From: Vulcanimicrobiota bacterium
GTDB lineage: Bacteria; Vulcanimicrobiota; Xenobia; Xenobiales; JADMJV01
DNA length: 64,000 nucleotides
Direction of reading: 5' to 3'
NCBI GenBank assembly: GCA_017307785.1
Contig: JAFKGI010000033.1
Span: 30,463 to 94,462 of the forward strand
Made by a program: the position numbers and the translations under genes. The notes under the pieces are model-generated. The model worked only from the letters and a program-made list of their open reading frames with translations. It had not been told where the DNA came from and ran no database searches. This document shows positions 34,202 to 43,137 of this stretch, piece by piece; the first letter of the stretch is position 1, and the number at the start of each line of letters is the position of its first letter.

Positions 34202-35622
34202 AAAAAGCGGGCCCGAAAAGCCGACAGGGCCGCATGATAACCGCACATCCCGTGGACCCCTCCACCCGGCGGCGTGGAAGAAGAACAAAGATACACCCCC
34301 GGCAGAGGAGTGGAATAGGGGTTCAAGCGCGGCACCGGCCGGGTGAACAGCTGCTGCAGCAGGAGCGCTCCACCGCTGATATCGCCGGCGATGTAACTGG
34401 GGTTGTGCGCCTCCATAGCCGCCGGATTCAGCACCGAACGCTGCAGGATCAGGTCGCGAAAGCCCGGCGCAAACCGTTCGATCTGAGCCTCTACAATCTC
34501 GGTCATATCCACCGAGGAGCCTCGCGGCACGTGACAGTAAGCCCAGAGCACGTGCTTGCCCTCGGGAGCGCGACTGGAATCAAAGAGACTGGGCTGGGAG
34601 ACCAGCACATAAGGTCGAGTAGGAACCTTGCCCTGCCAGACACGACTCTCCGAGACGCACATCTCCTCCAGGGTTCCACCCAGGTGCACGGTGGCTGAGG
34701 TGGCCACTTCGGGATTGCGCCAGGGCACCGGTCCGCTCAGGGCATAGTCCAGCTTGAAGACCGAGGGGCCACCTCGATAACTTTCCAGCATACGTCGGTA
34801 GGCCCAGGGAAGCTTGTGGCCGGCCAGTTTGAGAAACTGGTGGGCGTGCAAATCCAGCAAAATCAGCCGAGCGGGCGGTATGTCCTCCCAGCGGTGAATC
34901 CAGTTGTCACACTGAACGCGCCCGCCGTGGCTTTCCAGGACTTTGATCATGGCTTCGGTGATCGAAGCCGAGCCGCCCCGGGCCAGAGGCCAACCGTAGC
35001 GGTGAGCCACCGCTCCCATGACCAGCGCCACCGACATGCTCGGCATCCACTCCAAAGGAAGCGTCGAATGGGCGGCGATGCCGGCCAGCAGGGCCCGCGT
35101 GGAAGCTTCCTGGAACCAGGTGCGCAGAAAAGCCTTGGCGGGCCAGAGAGCGTGCAAACCGAACCAGGCCAGACTGAAGGGACGTCGGGGAGCCGAAAGC
35201 GGCCCCAACACCTCGCGGTCAATGTAGTCCCACTTGCCGACCAGTTTTTGCATCAAGCGGAAATAGGGGGAAGAATCCGCTCCCAGGGCTTCAGCTGTCT
35301 GCGTCACCGAACGCTTGAGCAAGACGGCCTGGCCGCCATCTAGAGGATGGGCCAGCGGATGCTCGGGATGAACCCAATCCAGCCCATACTGCTCCAGGTT
35401 GAGCCCTTGAAAGAACGGGCTGGCCAAAGCCATCGGATGAATGGCGGAACAGACATCGTGACGGTACCCCGGCAAAGTCAGTTCCTCGGTGCGCATCCCC
35501 CCACCGGGAACGGAAGCTCCCTCCAGGACGATCACCTTGAGACCCTGCTTGGCCAAAGTGATGGCGGCGGCCAGTCCATTGGGACCGGACCCGACTATGA
35601 CGGCATCGTATTCGTAGCCCAC
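34198..35622 (-). CDS. FAD-dependent oxidoreductase, phytoene desaturase/PYROXD2-like
   Basis: 474 residues, ATG start. AVIVGSGPNGLAAAITLAKQGLKVIVLEGASVPGGGMRTEE is a classic N-terminal dinucleotide-binding fold with the CrtI/PYROXD2-type continuation. The C-terminal LPGVYLCSSSTPPGGGVHGMCGYHAA closes the FAD site. These proteins include carotenoid desaturases and less defined oxidoreductases; no carotenoid genes are adjacent, so the substrate is open. Confidence 0.82.
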   Translation of the reverse strand: MGYEYDAVIVGSGPNGLAAAITLAKQGLKVIVLEGASVPGGGMRTEELTLPGYRHDVCSAIHPMALASPFFQGLNLEQYGLDWVHPEHPLAHPLDGGQAVLLKRSVTQTAEALGADSSPYFRLMQKLVGKWDYIDREVLGPLSAPRRPFSLAWFGLHALWPAKAFLRTWFQEASTRALLAGIAAHSTLPLEWMPSMSVALVMGAVAHRYGWPLARGGSASITEAMIKVLESHGGRVQCDNWIHRWEDIPPARLILLDLHAHQFLKLAGHKLPWAYRRMLESYRGGPSVFKLDYALSGPVPWRNPEVATSATVHLGGTLEEMCVSESRVWQGKVPTRPYVLVSQPSLFDSSRAPEGKHVLWAYCHVPRGSSVDMTEIVEAQIERFAPGFRDLILQRSVLNPAAMEAHNPSYIAGDISGGALLLQQLFTRPVPRLNPYSTPLPGVYLCSSSTPPGGGVHGMCGYHAALSAFRARFL

Positions 35623-35680
35623 AGCAGGCGCTTCGTTTTGGGCGGGAGGGTCCCCTTTGGTTTGCAGCTAAGGGCGAAGG

Positions 35681-36676
35681 ATGAAGCAATGGCAAATCGT
35701 AGAGTGGGCCAAACTGGCCGAAAGTGATTTTTCTCCTGGCGCGCCGGCTGAAGGCCAGGTGCGTCTCAAGATGCGGGCCGTCTCCCTGAACTACCGCGAC
35801 CATCTCATGATGCTCGGGCAGTACAACCCAAAACAACCGCTACCGCTCGTCCCCTGCTCGGACGGAGCCGGGGAAGTGGTGGAGGTCGGGCCGGGGGTCA
35901 CGCGCTGGAAGGTCGGCGACCGGGTCTGCCCGATCTTCAGCCAGTCCTGGGTCGGTGGGCCACCCAGCAAAGAGCGCATCAGCCAGACTCTGGGTGGACC
36001 GCTGGACGGCACCCTGCGCCCGGAAATGGTGGTCGATCAGCAAAGCCTGGTCGCCGTTCCCGCACACCTCGACTGGGAAGAAGCCGCCTGCCTACCCTGC
36101 GCCGCCGTCACCGCCTGGAATGCCATCAGCGACCAGCCGGCCGGCTCCCGCATCGTGGTGCAAGGCACCGGCGGAGTCTCGCTGTTTGCCCTGCAACTGG
36201 CCAAGGCCGCCGGCCTGGAGGTTTTGCTGACGTCATCCAGCAACGAGAAAATCGAGCGGGCCCGGGCCCTGGGCGCCGACCATTGCGTGAACTACCGGGA
36301 AACTCCGGAGTGGAGCCGGGCCGTGCGCGCCTGGGCGCGCGACGGCGTCGACTGCGTGGTGGAGGTGGGCGGAGCCGGAACGTTGGAACAATCCTTACGC
36401 TGCCTCAAGCCCGGCGGAAAAATCGCCATGATCGGTATCCTGGCCGGAGCCGCCAAACCCCTCAACGTGCTGCCCATCTTGATGCAGCAGCTGAGGGTGC
36501 AGGGCGTGCTGGTCGGCAATCGCGACGACTTTGAGGCTATGAACCGGGTGTTGGCGCGGGCTCAGATCCGGCCGGTGCTGGATCAGCGCTTGCCGTACTC
36601 TCAGGCGCCTCAGGCCTGGGAGCGCCTGGCGTCGGGTCAGCACTTTGGGAAGGTTGCAATTTCGGGATGTTGGTGA
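35681..36676 (+). CDS. Medium-chain dehydrogenase/reductase (zinc-independent quinone-reductase-like)
   Basis: 331 residues, ATG start. MDR fold: SLNYRDHLMMLGQYNP where zinc enzymes have a Cys ligand, VPCSDGAGEVVEVGPGVTRWKVGDRV, VQGTGGVSLFALQLAKAAG (NADP-binding GxGxxx) and GKIAMIGILAG. The NYRD segment and lack of a catalytic Cys point to a quinone oxidoreductase-like enzyme. The C-terminal 46 codons overlap the convergent NDH-2 gene; GKVAIS matches the usual family end, so this frame is the conserved one. Confidence 0.85.
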   Translation: MKQWQIVEWAKLAESDFSPGAPAEGQVRLKMRAVSLNYRDHLMMLGQYNPKQPLPLVPCSDGAGEVVEVGPGVTRWKVGDRVCPIFSQSWVGGPPSKERISQTLGGPLDGTLRPEMVVDQQSLVAVPAHLDWEEAACLPCAAVTAWNAISDQPAGSRIVVQGTGGVSLFALQLAKAAGLEVLLTSSSNEKIERARALGADHCVNYRETPEWSRAVRAWARDGVDCVVEVGGAGTLEQSLRCLKPGGKIAMIGILAGAAKPLNVLPILMQQLRVQGVLVGNRDDFEAMNRVLARAQIRPVLDQRLPYSQAPQAWERLASGQHFGKVAISGCW

Positions 36677-37916
36677 TCAGGCGGGCATTCCACTTCCAGG
36701 TGAAGTAAGCCCAGATCCAGCGCATAATCACCAGAATCTGATTCTGCAGGTCGACCAGGTAAGCCACGTGAATGAACAACCAGGCAAACCAGGCGGTCAG
36801 ACCGGTGAACTCCATTCCCTGGCTCATGGCCACCGCGCTGCTGCGCCCGATGGTGGCCATGGTGCCCTTGTCGAAATATTTGAACGGCCGGGTGGGCTGG
36901 CCTTTGAGCTGCGCCCAAATGTTAGCGGCCGCCTGTTTACCCTGCTGCATGGCTACCGGCGCCACGCCGGGCAAGGGCTTGCCGTTGAAGGTATGGGGAT
37001 GGACGTAGCTGGCCATGTCTCCCAGGCAGTAGACGTTTTCCAGGCCCTTAACGCGCATGTCGGCTTCCACCACCACGCGCCCGGCCCGATCCGTCTCACT
37101 TCCCAGCAGTTTGCCCAGCGGATTGCCGCCCACTCCGGCCGCCCACACGATGTTCTCAGCCTGGATTTCTCCCTTGTCGGTGACCACCCGGCCGCGCTCG
37201 ATCGACTGGACGCGCTCGCTGAGGCGCACCTCGACTCCCATGGACTGGAGCTTCTTAGCCGTGTACTTGGAAAACTTCTCGGGCATGGCGGCCAACAGGT
37301 TGGGGCCGCCCTCCAGCAGCACGATGCGCGCCTGACTGGGCTTAACGGCGCGAAAATCCCAGCGCAGCACGTGGTGGGTTAGCTCGGCCAGGCCACCGGC
37401 CATTTCCACCCCGGTGGGACCGCCGCCGATGACCACCATGGTCGAGAGGCGCTCGCGCTCTTTCTCGTCCTGGCAGCGTTCGGCCCGTTCCAGAGCCAAC
37501 AGAACGCGCTGACGAATTTTGAGAGCGTCCTCGATGGTCTTCAGTCCAGGAGCGACCTTCTCCCATTCATCGTTGCCGAAGTAGCTGGTGCGACCGCCGG
37601 CGGCCAGCACCAGCGTGTCGTAAGGTAAAGTCTGGGTTCCGTTGTCCAGGGTGATGGTCTTGGCGGCGGTGTCGATGGCGGTCACTTCGCCCATCCAACA
37701 GGTGGCGTTCTTTTGCTTGCGCAGCACCACTCGAATGGGCGAGGCGATCTCGGCGGGGTTGAGGCCGCCCATGGCCACCTGATAGAGCAAGGGCTGAAAG
37801 AGGTGGTGGTTGCTGCGATCGACCAGGGTGATTTCCACGGGAGCCTTGCGCAAGTTTCGGGCAACTCCCAGGCCGGCGAATCCACCGCCGACGATGACAA
37901 CTCGATGCTTCTGCAT
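36537..37916 (-). CDS. ndh: Type II NADH dehydrogenase (NDH-2)
   Basis: 459 residues from the ATG at 37916, preceded by GGAAGG; an upstream in-frame extension would run into selD and is rejected. Two dinucleotide folds: HRVVIVGGGFAGLGVARNL (FAD) and MVVIGGGPTGVEMAGGLAEL (NADH). NIVWAAGVGGNPLGKLLG and VYCLGDMASYVHPHTFNGKPLPGVAPVAMQQGK are NDH-2 blocks, with a C-terminal membrane-anchoring stretch. It oxidises NADH and reduces quinone without proton pumping. The last ~43 residues are a Pro/Ala/Ser tail encoded antisense to the neighbouring dehydrogenase. Confidence 0.9.
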   Translation of the reverse strand: MQKHRVVIVGGGFAGLGVARNLRKAPVEITLVDRSNHHLFQPLLYQVAMGGLNPAEIASPIRVVLRKQKNATCWMGEVTAIDTAAKTITLDNGTQTLPYDTLVLAAGGRTSYFGNDEWEKVAPGLKTIEDALKIRQRVLLALERAERCQDEKERERLSTMVVIGGGPTGVEMAGGLAELTHHVLRWDFRAVKPSQARIVLLEGGPNLLAAMPEKFSKYTAKKLQSMGVEVRLSERVQSIERGRVVTDKGEIQAENIVWAAGVGGNPLGKLLGSETDRAGRVVVEADMRVKGLENVYCLGDMASYVHPHTFNGKPLPGVAPVAMQQGKQAAANIWAQLKGQPTRPFKYFDKGTMATIGRSSAVAMSQGMEFTGLTAWFAWLFIHVAYLVDLQNQILVIMRWIWAYFTWKWNARLITNIPKLQPSQSADPTPGAPRPEAPESTASADPAPAGSEPAPTPGS

Positions 37917-37982
37917 TCGATTTCCTTCCGTCAGCTGAGGCGATAAAAAGTGAGTTGGGCGCCGCTGAGCGAAGGGCCGGTC

Positions 37983-39029
37983 ATGTCCGAAAAAATCAGA
38001 TTGACCAGTCTTTCTAGCTGCGCCGGTTGAGCTTCCAAAGTCCGTCCTGAGGACTTGGAGCAAGTTCTGCTTCAGCTGATTCCCAACCGTGATCCCCGCA
38101 TTTTAGGCAAGGGAAACCACTATGACGACGCTGTGGTGATTCGCGTAAACGAAACCACCACGCTCGTGCAGACGGTGGACTTTTTTACGCCGGTGGTGGA
38201 CGACCCGTATTGGTATGGCCGCATTGCGGCCGCCAACTCGCTGTCGGACGTCTATGCAATGGGGGGACGGCCTCTTACTGCCATGAACATCGTGTGCTTT
38301 CCCACTCGCAGCCTGGGCCCCAAGCTGCTGGCCGAGATTCTGCGCGGTGGTCAGGAAGCATTGGCATTGGCCAGAGCCGCCCTGGCCGGCGGTCACACGG
38401 TCGAGGATCCGGAGCCCAAATTCGGACTGGCCGTGACCGGTCTGGTCGATCCGGACAAGGTGACCTACAAGGGCGGACTTCAGCCCGGTGACCAGCTCTA
38501 TTTGACGAAACCTATCGGCACCGGCGTTCTCACTACCGCTCACAAACGGGACCTGGTCGACGCCGAAAGTCTACAGACGGCCATCGAATGGATGGCTCAA
38601 TTGAATGATATGCCCGGTGCCATCATGGTGGAACTGGGCTGTCGAGCGGCCACCGACGTGACCGGCTACAGCCTGCTGGGTCACGCCATGGAGATGGCCC
38701 GAGCCAGTGAACTGCAGCTGGAGATCGAGGCCGACGCTGTGCCCCTGCTGCCTCAAGCTCGAGAATTACGCGCGCTGGGCGCCTTCCCGGGCGGCAGCGC
38801 GGCCAATCGGGCCTGGCTGGAAAAATCCGGCCAGCTGAGTTTTGATGACGGAGTGGCTGACGATCTACGCGACCTGTTCTGTGATGCTCAGACCTCTGGC
38901 GGCTTGTTGCTGGGCCTGCCCGAACCCAACGATTTTGTGGAGCGAATGCGGGCCGCAGGTCGGTGCGCCTGGAGAATCGGCTCGGTGGTCCGCGGCGTGC
39001 CGGGACTTCGTGTGACCGCAGGCTCGTAG
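37983..39029 (+). CDS. selD: Selenophosphate synthetase SelD, selenocysteine-containing (in-frame UGA at 38028-38030)
   Basis: 348 residues if UGA is read as Sec. From the ATG at 37983 (AAGGG six bases upstream) the frame reads MSEKIRLTSLSSCAG, then UGA, then ASKVRPEDLEQVLLQLIP and onwards without a stop. This aligns with the SelD active-site block GxGCK..., the UGA falling on the catalytic Cys/Sec position. DDAVVIRV, TVDFFTPVVDDPYWYGRIAAANSLSDVYAMGG, ATDVTGYSLLGHAMEM and CDAQTSGGLLLGL are all present. A conventional caller would start downstream at 38055 and lose the active site. SelD makes selenophosphate from selenide and ATP. It heads selD-selA-selB. Confidence 0.9.
38031..38061 (+). promoter_or_regulatory. 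Bacterial SECIS-like hairpin directly after the selD UGA
   Basis: Bases 38031-38043 (GCTTCCAAAGTCC) pair with 38051-38061 (GGACTTGGAGC) to give an 11-bp stem with two single-base bulges and a 7-base loop starting GU (38044-38050). A stem-loop immediately 3' of the UGA with a G/U at the loop start is what SelB recognises in bacteria. Confidence 0.75.
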
Positions 39030-39054
39030 ACCGCCACCCCAGAAGAGCCTGAGC

Positions 39055-40353
39055 ATGCGCTATCCCAGTATCGACCGCCTTTTGCAAAGCCCGTTGGCCC
39101 AGAGCTGGCTGGGACAGTTTCCCCGCTCCCAGATTGTGGAGAAGCTGCGGCTGGCCGTGGGCGAAGCGCGCCAGGCTCGACGTGAGGCCGAGCCGGAAGC
39201 ACTGTTGCAACGCGCCGATTCTCTTTTGAGAAGCGCCTTTCAACCATCGCTGGTTCCGGTCATCAACGCCACCGGCGTGCTGCTGCACACCAACCTGGGG
39301 CGCTCCCCCCTCTCCCCGAGGGCATTGGAACAGGTGCAACAGCTGTGCGCCGGCTATTCCAACCTGGAGCTGGACCTGGAAAGCGGTCAGCGCGGCCATC
39401 GCGATCGCCACCTCCACAAGCTCCTTCACCTGCTCACCGGCTGCGAAGCTTCGCTGGCCGTCAACAATTGCGCCGCCGCCATGCTGCTCATCGTGGATGA
39501 GTTTGCTCGCGGCCGCGAGGTGCTGGTTTCCCGCGGAGAACTGGTGGAAATCGGCGGTTCTTTTCGCATTCCAGACGTTTTACAGCGGGGAGGCGCTCGA
39601 CTGATCGAAGTGGGAACTACCAACCGCACCTACACGCGCGACTTCGAGCAGGCCCTGACCCCCGAAAGCGGCATGATTCTCTCGACTCACCTGTCCAACT
39701 TCGCCCAGCTCGGTTTCATCCACCAGCCCGAGCCAGCTGAACTGGTGGAACTGGCCCGCCGTCATGAAGTCGTCAGCGTGCTCGACCTGGGTTCGGGACT
39801 GCTGGACCGCCGCCAACTGCCGGGACGAATGGACGAGCCCGACATCGTATCCTCCCTGGCCCAGGGCTGGGACTTGATCGCTTTTTCCGGCGACAAGCTG
39901 CTGGGTTGTGCCCAGGCCGGCTTCATCCTGGGCCGCCCCGATCTGATCGGGCGCCTGTCCCGCAATCCCTGGATGCGCGCCCTGCGCCTGGACAAACTGC
40001 GGTTGGCCGCGCTGCAGGGTGGCCTGCTCGACCATCTGCTCGCTCCTCAGGACGTTCCCATCCGGGCCATGCTGGCCCAGGCCAGCGAGGACTTGAAAAA
40101 GCGGGCCCAACGTCTGGCGCGCAAAATCCCCGGGGCGGAGGTTCATCCGTGCCGGTCTTCTATCGGCGGCGGCACCACCCCGGGCCAGCAACTGGACAGC
40201 TGGGCCGTATGCCTTCCGGCCTCCGAAGAACGAGCTCGGCAGCTACGCCAGGGCAACCCCTCGGTGCTGACGCGCATCCAGCATGGCAAGATCTGGCTGG
40301 ATCTGCGCACCATCCTTCCCGAGCAAGAAAGGGCTCTCTTGAGCGTTCTATGA
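39055..40353 (+). CDS. selA: L-seryl-tRNA(Sec) selenium transferase SelA
   Basis: 432 residues, ATG start 25 bp after selD. PLP fold-type I enzyme: VPVINATGVLLHTNLGRSPLS, YSNLELDLESGQRGHR, VNNCAAAMLL, VSRGELVEIGGSFRIPDV, VGTTNRTYTRDF and IAFSGDKLLGCAQAGFI with the PLP Lys at 281. It converts Ser-tRNA(Sec) to Sec-tRNA(Sec) using selenophosphate from SelD. Coupled to selB by an ATGA overlap. No tRNA(Sec) gene was found in the window. Confidence 0.95.
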   Translation: MRYPSIDRLLQSPLAQSWLGQFPRSQIVEKLRLAVGEARQARREAEPEALLQRADSLLRSAFQPSLVPVINATGVLLHTNLGRSPLSPRALEQVQQLCAGYSNLELDLESGQRGHRDRHLHKLLHLLTGCEASLAVNNCAAAMLLIVDEFARGREVLVSRGELVEIGGSFRIPDVLQRGGARLIEVGTTNRTYTRDFEQALTPESGMILSTHLSNFAQLGFIHQPEPAELVELARRHEVVSVLDLGSGLLDRRQLPGRMDEPDIVSSLAQGWDLIAFSGDKLLGCAQAGFILGRPDLIGRLSRNPWMRALRLDKLRLAALQGGLLDHLLAPQDVPIRAMLAQASEDLKKRAQRLARKIPGAEVHPCRSSIGGGTTPGQQLDSWAVCLPASEERARQLRQGNPSVLTRIQHGKIWLDLRTILPEQERALLSVL

Positions 40354-42230
40354 GAAAGCATTTTATCGTCGGTACGGCAGGCCACGTCGACCATGGCAAG
40401 AGCAGCCTGATCCGGGCGCTCACGGGGATTGAAACCGACCGACTGCCCGAAGAAAAGGCCCGAGGACTCTCGATTGACCTGGGTTTCGCCCACCTGGCTC
40501 TGCCGGGTGACGTAGTGGCCGGCATCGTGGACGTGCCCGGCCACGAGCGCTTTCTGAAAAACATGCTGGCCGGCGTGGGCGGCTATGACGTCGGACTGCT
40601 GGTGGTGGACGCTCAAGAAGGCGTTATGCCGCAAACCAAAGAGCACGTGGAAATCCTGGAACTGCTGCGCACTCCGCAGGGGCTGGTGGCCATCACCAAG
40701 GCCGATCTGGTGGATGCGGAGTTTTTGGAACTGGTCACGGAAGAACTGCGCGACTGCCTGAAAGGCACTATCTGGGCGGAAGCACCGATGGTGCCCGTCT
40801 CTTCGAAAACCGGCAAAGGCCTGGACGAGCTGCGCCAAAAGTTGACCAAACTGCTGGGCAGCTCCAGCGTGCGCGACCGCAAGGCTCGCTTTCGCCTGCC
40901 CATCGATCGCGTCTTCGTCAAACCCGGCTTTGGCACCGTGGTGACGGGCTCGCTTTGGAGCGGCAGTTTGAGCAAGGGCACCCGCATGCAGTTGTGGCCT
41001 TCGGGCCGCGAGGTGCGCGTGCGCGGACTGCACGTGCACGGCCAGGAAGTCGAGGAGGCGGTGGCCGGCCAGCGGGTGGCCGTGAATCTTTCCGGAGTCG
41101 ATTCCGACGAGGTCAAGCGCGGGATGTTGCTGGCCGCGCCCGAGTGGTTGCATCCCACCCAACGCTGCGACGTGCGCGTGCACGTCTCGGCCCGAGCTCC
41201 GCGAGCCTTGAAGCACCGCGCCCGAGTGCGCGTTTATCACGGGACCACCGAGGTCTTTGGCCGGGCGCTCCTGCTCGAGGGCGAGGAACTGGCCGCCGGT
41301 CAAAACGGTCTGGTGCAGTTGGTATTGGACGAGGAACTGGTCATGCTGCCGAGCGACCGGGTCATCCTGCGCGACTTCACTTCTTCCTATACGCTGGGCG
41401 GCGCTGAAGTGCTCGAGCCTCTGGCTCAGCCTCACCGCCGCCACGACGAAGAAGCTCTGCACCGTCTCCAGAAGAAAGAGATCGGTGGTCTACACCAGCG
41501 ACTGCTGGCGGAGCTACGAGGCAGTGTTTCGCGGAGCGCCACTCAACTGGCCGCCCAACTTCAGCTTCCGCTGGTCGAAGTGGAACAGGGACTGCAGCAA
41601 CTGCAGGACCTGGAGCAGGTCGTGTGGCTGGGCAAGGCCTGGGCACAGAGCGCCAGCCTGGAGGAAGTGCACGATAGCCTGTTGGGCTTGGTGGCCGGCC
41701 TCCAGCAGAAATCGCCCTGGAAAACCGGTTGGCGCAAGGAAGAACTGCTCAAGCACCTGGCCCACCCCCAACCGCGCTTTGCCGAAGAGTGCCTGACCTA
41801 CATGTTGGAACAGGGTCAGTTGCAGCTGACCGGTCGGCTCATGTGCCTGCCCGGGCACCAGCCGGAACTGACGCGAACCCAGCAACAGGCGCTGGAGAGC
41901 TTGGAAAGCCTGCTTCTCCAGCAAGCCTTCGCGCCACCCAACTGGTCTGAACTGGCCGGCCTTCTCAAGCTCGAAGCCGCCCAATGGAAAATCCTGGAAA
42001 CCTACGCTTTGGAGACCGGTCGGGTGGAAAAACTGGCGCCCGAACTGGGACTGCTCAGGCAAACCCTGGAAGAAGGCAAGCGCCGCCTGGCCGAACTCCC
42101 GAATCAATTCGCGGCCTCGCAGGCGCGAGACGCGCTGCAGACCTCGCGTAAGTTCGTGATCCCCTTGCTGGAGTATTTCGATCAAATTGGGTTCACGCAG
42201 CGTCAGGGCGAGGTTCGCACCGTCCGCTAA
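40350..42230 (+). CDS. selB: Selenocysteine-specific elongation factor SelB
   Basis: 626 residues from the ATG at 40350, overlapping the selA stop. An upstream in-frame opening lies wholly within selA and is not used. GTPase motifs: GHVDHGKSSL (11-20), DVPGHERFLKNML, TKADLVD. The EEKARGLSIDLGFAHL block is the SelB version of the switch region. Domains II-III follow, then about 250 residues of winged-helix repeats (QQALESLESLL and similar) that bind the SECIS hairpin. It delivers Sec-tRNA to UGA codons such as that in selD. The stop is interlocked with the next convergent gene. Confidence 0.95.
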   Translation: MRKHFIVGTAGHVDHGKSSLIRALTGIETDRLPEEKARGLSIDLGFAHLALPGDVVAGIVDVPGHERFLKNMLAGVGGYDVGLLVVDAQEGVMPQTKEHVEILELLRTPQGLVAITKADLVDAEFLELVTEELRDCLKGTIWAEAPMVPVSSKTGKGLDELRQKLTKLLGSSSVRDRKARFRLPIDRVFVKPGFGTVVTGSLWSGSLSKGTRMQLWPSGREVRVRGLHVHGQEVEEAVAGQRVAVNLSGVDSDEVKRGMLLAAPEWLHPTQRCDVRVHVSARAPRALKHRARVRVYHGTTEVFGRALLLEGEELAAGQNGLVQLVLDEELVMLPSDRVILRDFTSSYTLGGAEVLEPLAQPHRRHDEEALHRLQKKEIGGLHQRLLAELRGSVSRSATQLAAQLQLPLVEVEQGLQQLQDLEQVVWLGKAWAQSASLEEVHDSLLGLVAGLQQKSPWKTGWRKEELLKHLAHPQPRFAEECLTYMLEQGQLQLTGRLMCLPGHQPELTRTQQQALESLESLLLQQAFAPPNWSELAGLLKLEAAQWKILETYALETGRVEKLAPELGLLRQTLEEGKRRLAELPNQFAASQARDALQTSRKFVIPLLEYFDQIGFTQRQGEVRTVR

Positions 42231-43063
42231 GCGACGAAAGAAGAAAGAGCCTTGCCGACGACTCCGATGGCCTGAGGTGAGTAATAAAGGGTACCGGGAT
42301 TGACGCGGCGTCCTTCCCACTGTGCCTGCAAGCGCACCCACTGGCGGGGCGTCAGCAGATTGGCCTCCACCCATTCCGGCCCCACCCGCGCAAGCCAGTG
42401 GTCCATCCACTTGCCGGTGATGGACCCCGGCACTTCCGCTTTCTGTAAGGGGCGAGCCGATTCCAACAGGATGTTGCAGTAGGTGAATTCGCCGGCCAGG
42501 GTATCGGCCAGCAGCGGCCGGGGCGGAGTGCTTCGCAGCCAGCGCCGCATCGTTCTTTCCAGGATAGGGAGACTCGGGTAGAGACGCATCCCGATGGAAC
42601 GGTCTTCCCAAACCGCCAGGCGTCCCTGTGGACTCAACAACGGACGCAGTCGCTGCACCAGGTCACGGGCCCGCTGGGGCACGGGCTGCAACTCGTTGTC
42701 ACGCCAGGCCACGAAAATCACCTCGTAAAGGCCATCGGGAATGGGGTCCGCGGAGTCGCCCAGCACCACGCGAATGCCTTTACCGCGGTGCTCGCGCAGA
42801 TTGCCTCGCACCTCATGGGCCAGGAACGGGTCGGGCTGCACGCCCACGACCTCTCCCCCACCCCCGACGCGGCGGGCCAGACGCGGCAGGTCGTTGCCCA
42901 GTCCGCACTGATAGACGAGCACCCGGGCTCCGGGCCGCAGGTCCAGGCGGTCAAAGAACTCTTCCAGCTCGGTTTCCCAAAGTTGGTCCAGCAACTGCGC
43001 CTGCAGTCTCTGCTGCGGAGTGAGTGTTCGTGCCGGCATGAGGAAGCTGAACGGGTCGTTCAC
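42227..43063 (-). CDS. SAM methyltransferase-like protein of unknown role
   Basis: About 278 residues from a GTG at 43063; an ATG at 43039 or 43147 is also possible. RPGARVLVYQCGLGNDLPRLARRV resembles motif I, though with YQCGLGND rather than a canonical DxGxGxG, and GGGEVVGVQPDPFLAHEVRGNL follows as in a Rossmann methyltransferase. VLGDSADPIPDG and RLRPLLSPQGRLAVWED are further matches. The C-terminus (GTLYYSPQAIGVVGKA) is not recognised. The gene is divergent from the DNA methyltransferase and convergent with selB. Function unknown. Confidence 0.55.
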   Translation of the reverse strand: MNDPFSFLMPARTLTPQQRLQAQLLDQLWETELEEFFDRLDLRPGARVLVYQCGLGNDLPRLARRVGGGGEVVGVQPDPFLAHEVRGNLREHRGKGIRVVLGDSADPIPDGLYEVIFVAWRDNELQPVPQRARDLVQRLRPLLSPQGRLAVWEDRSIGMRLYPSLPILERTMRRWLRSTPPRPLLADTLAGEFTYCNILLESARPLQKAEVPGSITGKWMDHWLARVGPEWVEANLLTPRQWVRLQAQWEGRRVNPGTLYYSPQAIGVVGKALSSFVA

Positions 43064-43137
43064 AACCTGCCTATTGTGCCTCAGAAGTATTGTTTTTATC
43101 AAGAGGGGGACGTCTTTGGCTTTTGAATAAAATTCAA

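Noticed and set aside
39906..40349. N-terminal extension of SelB.
   Set aside because: It is read out of frame through selA; the ATG at 40350 starts with the conserved GTPase N-terminus.
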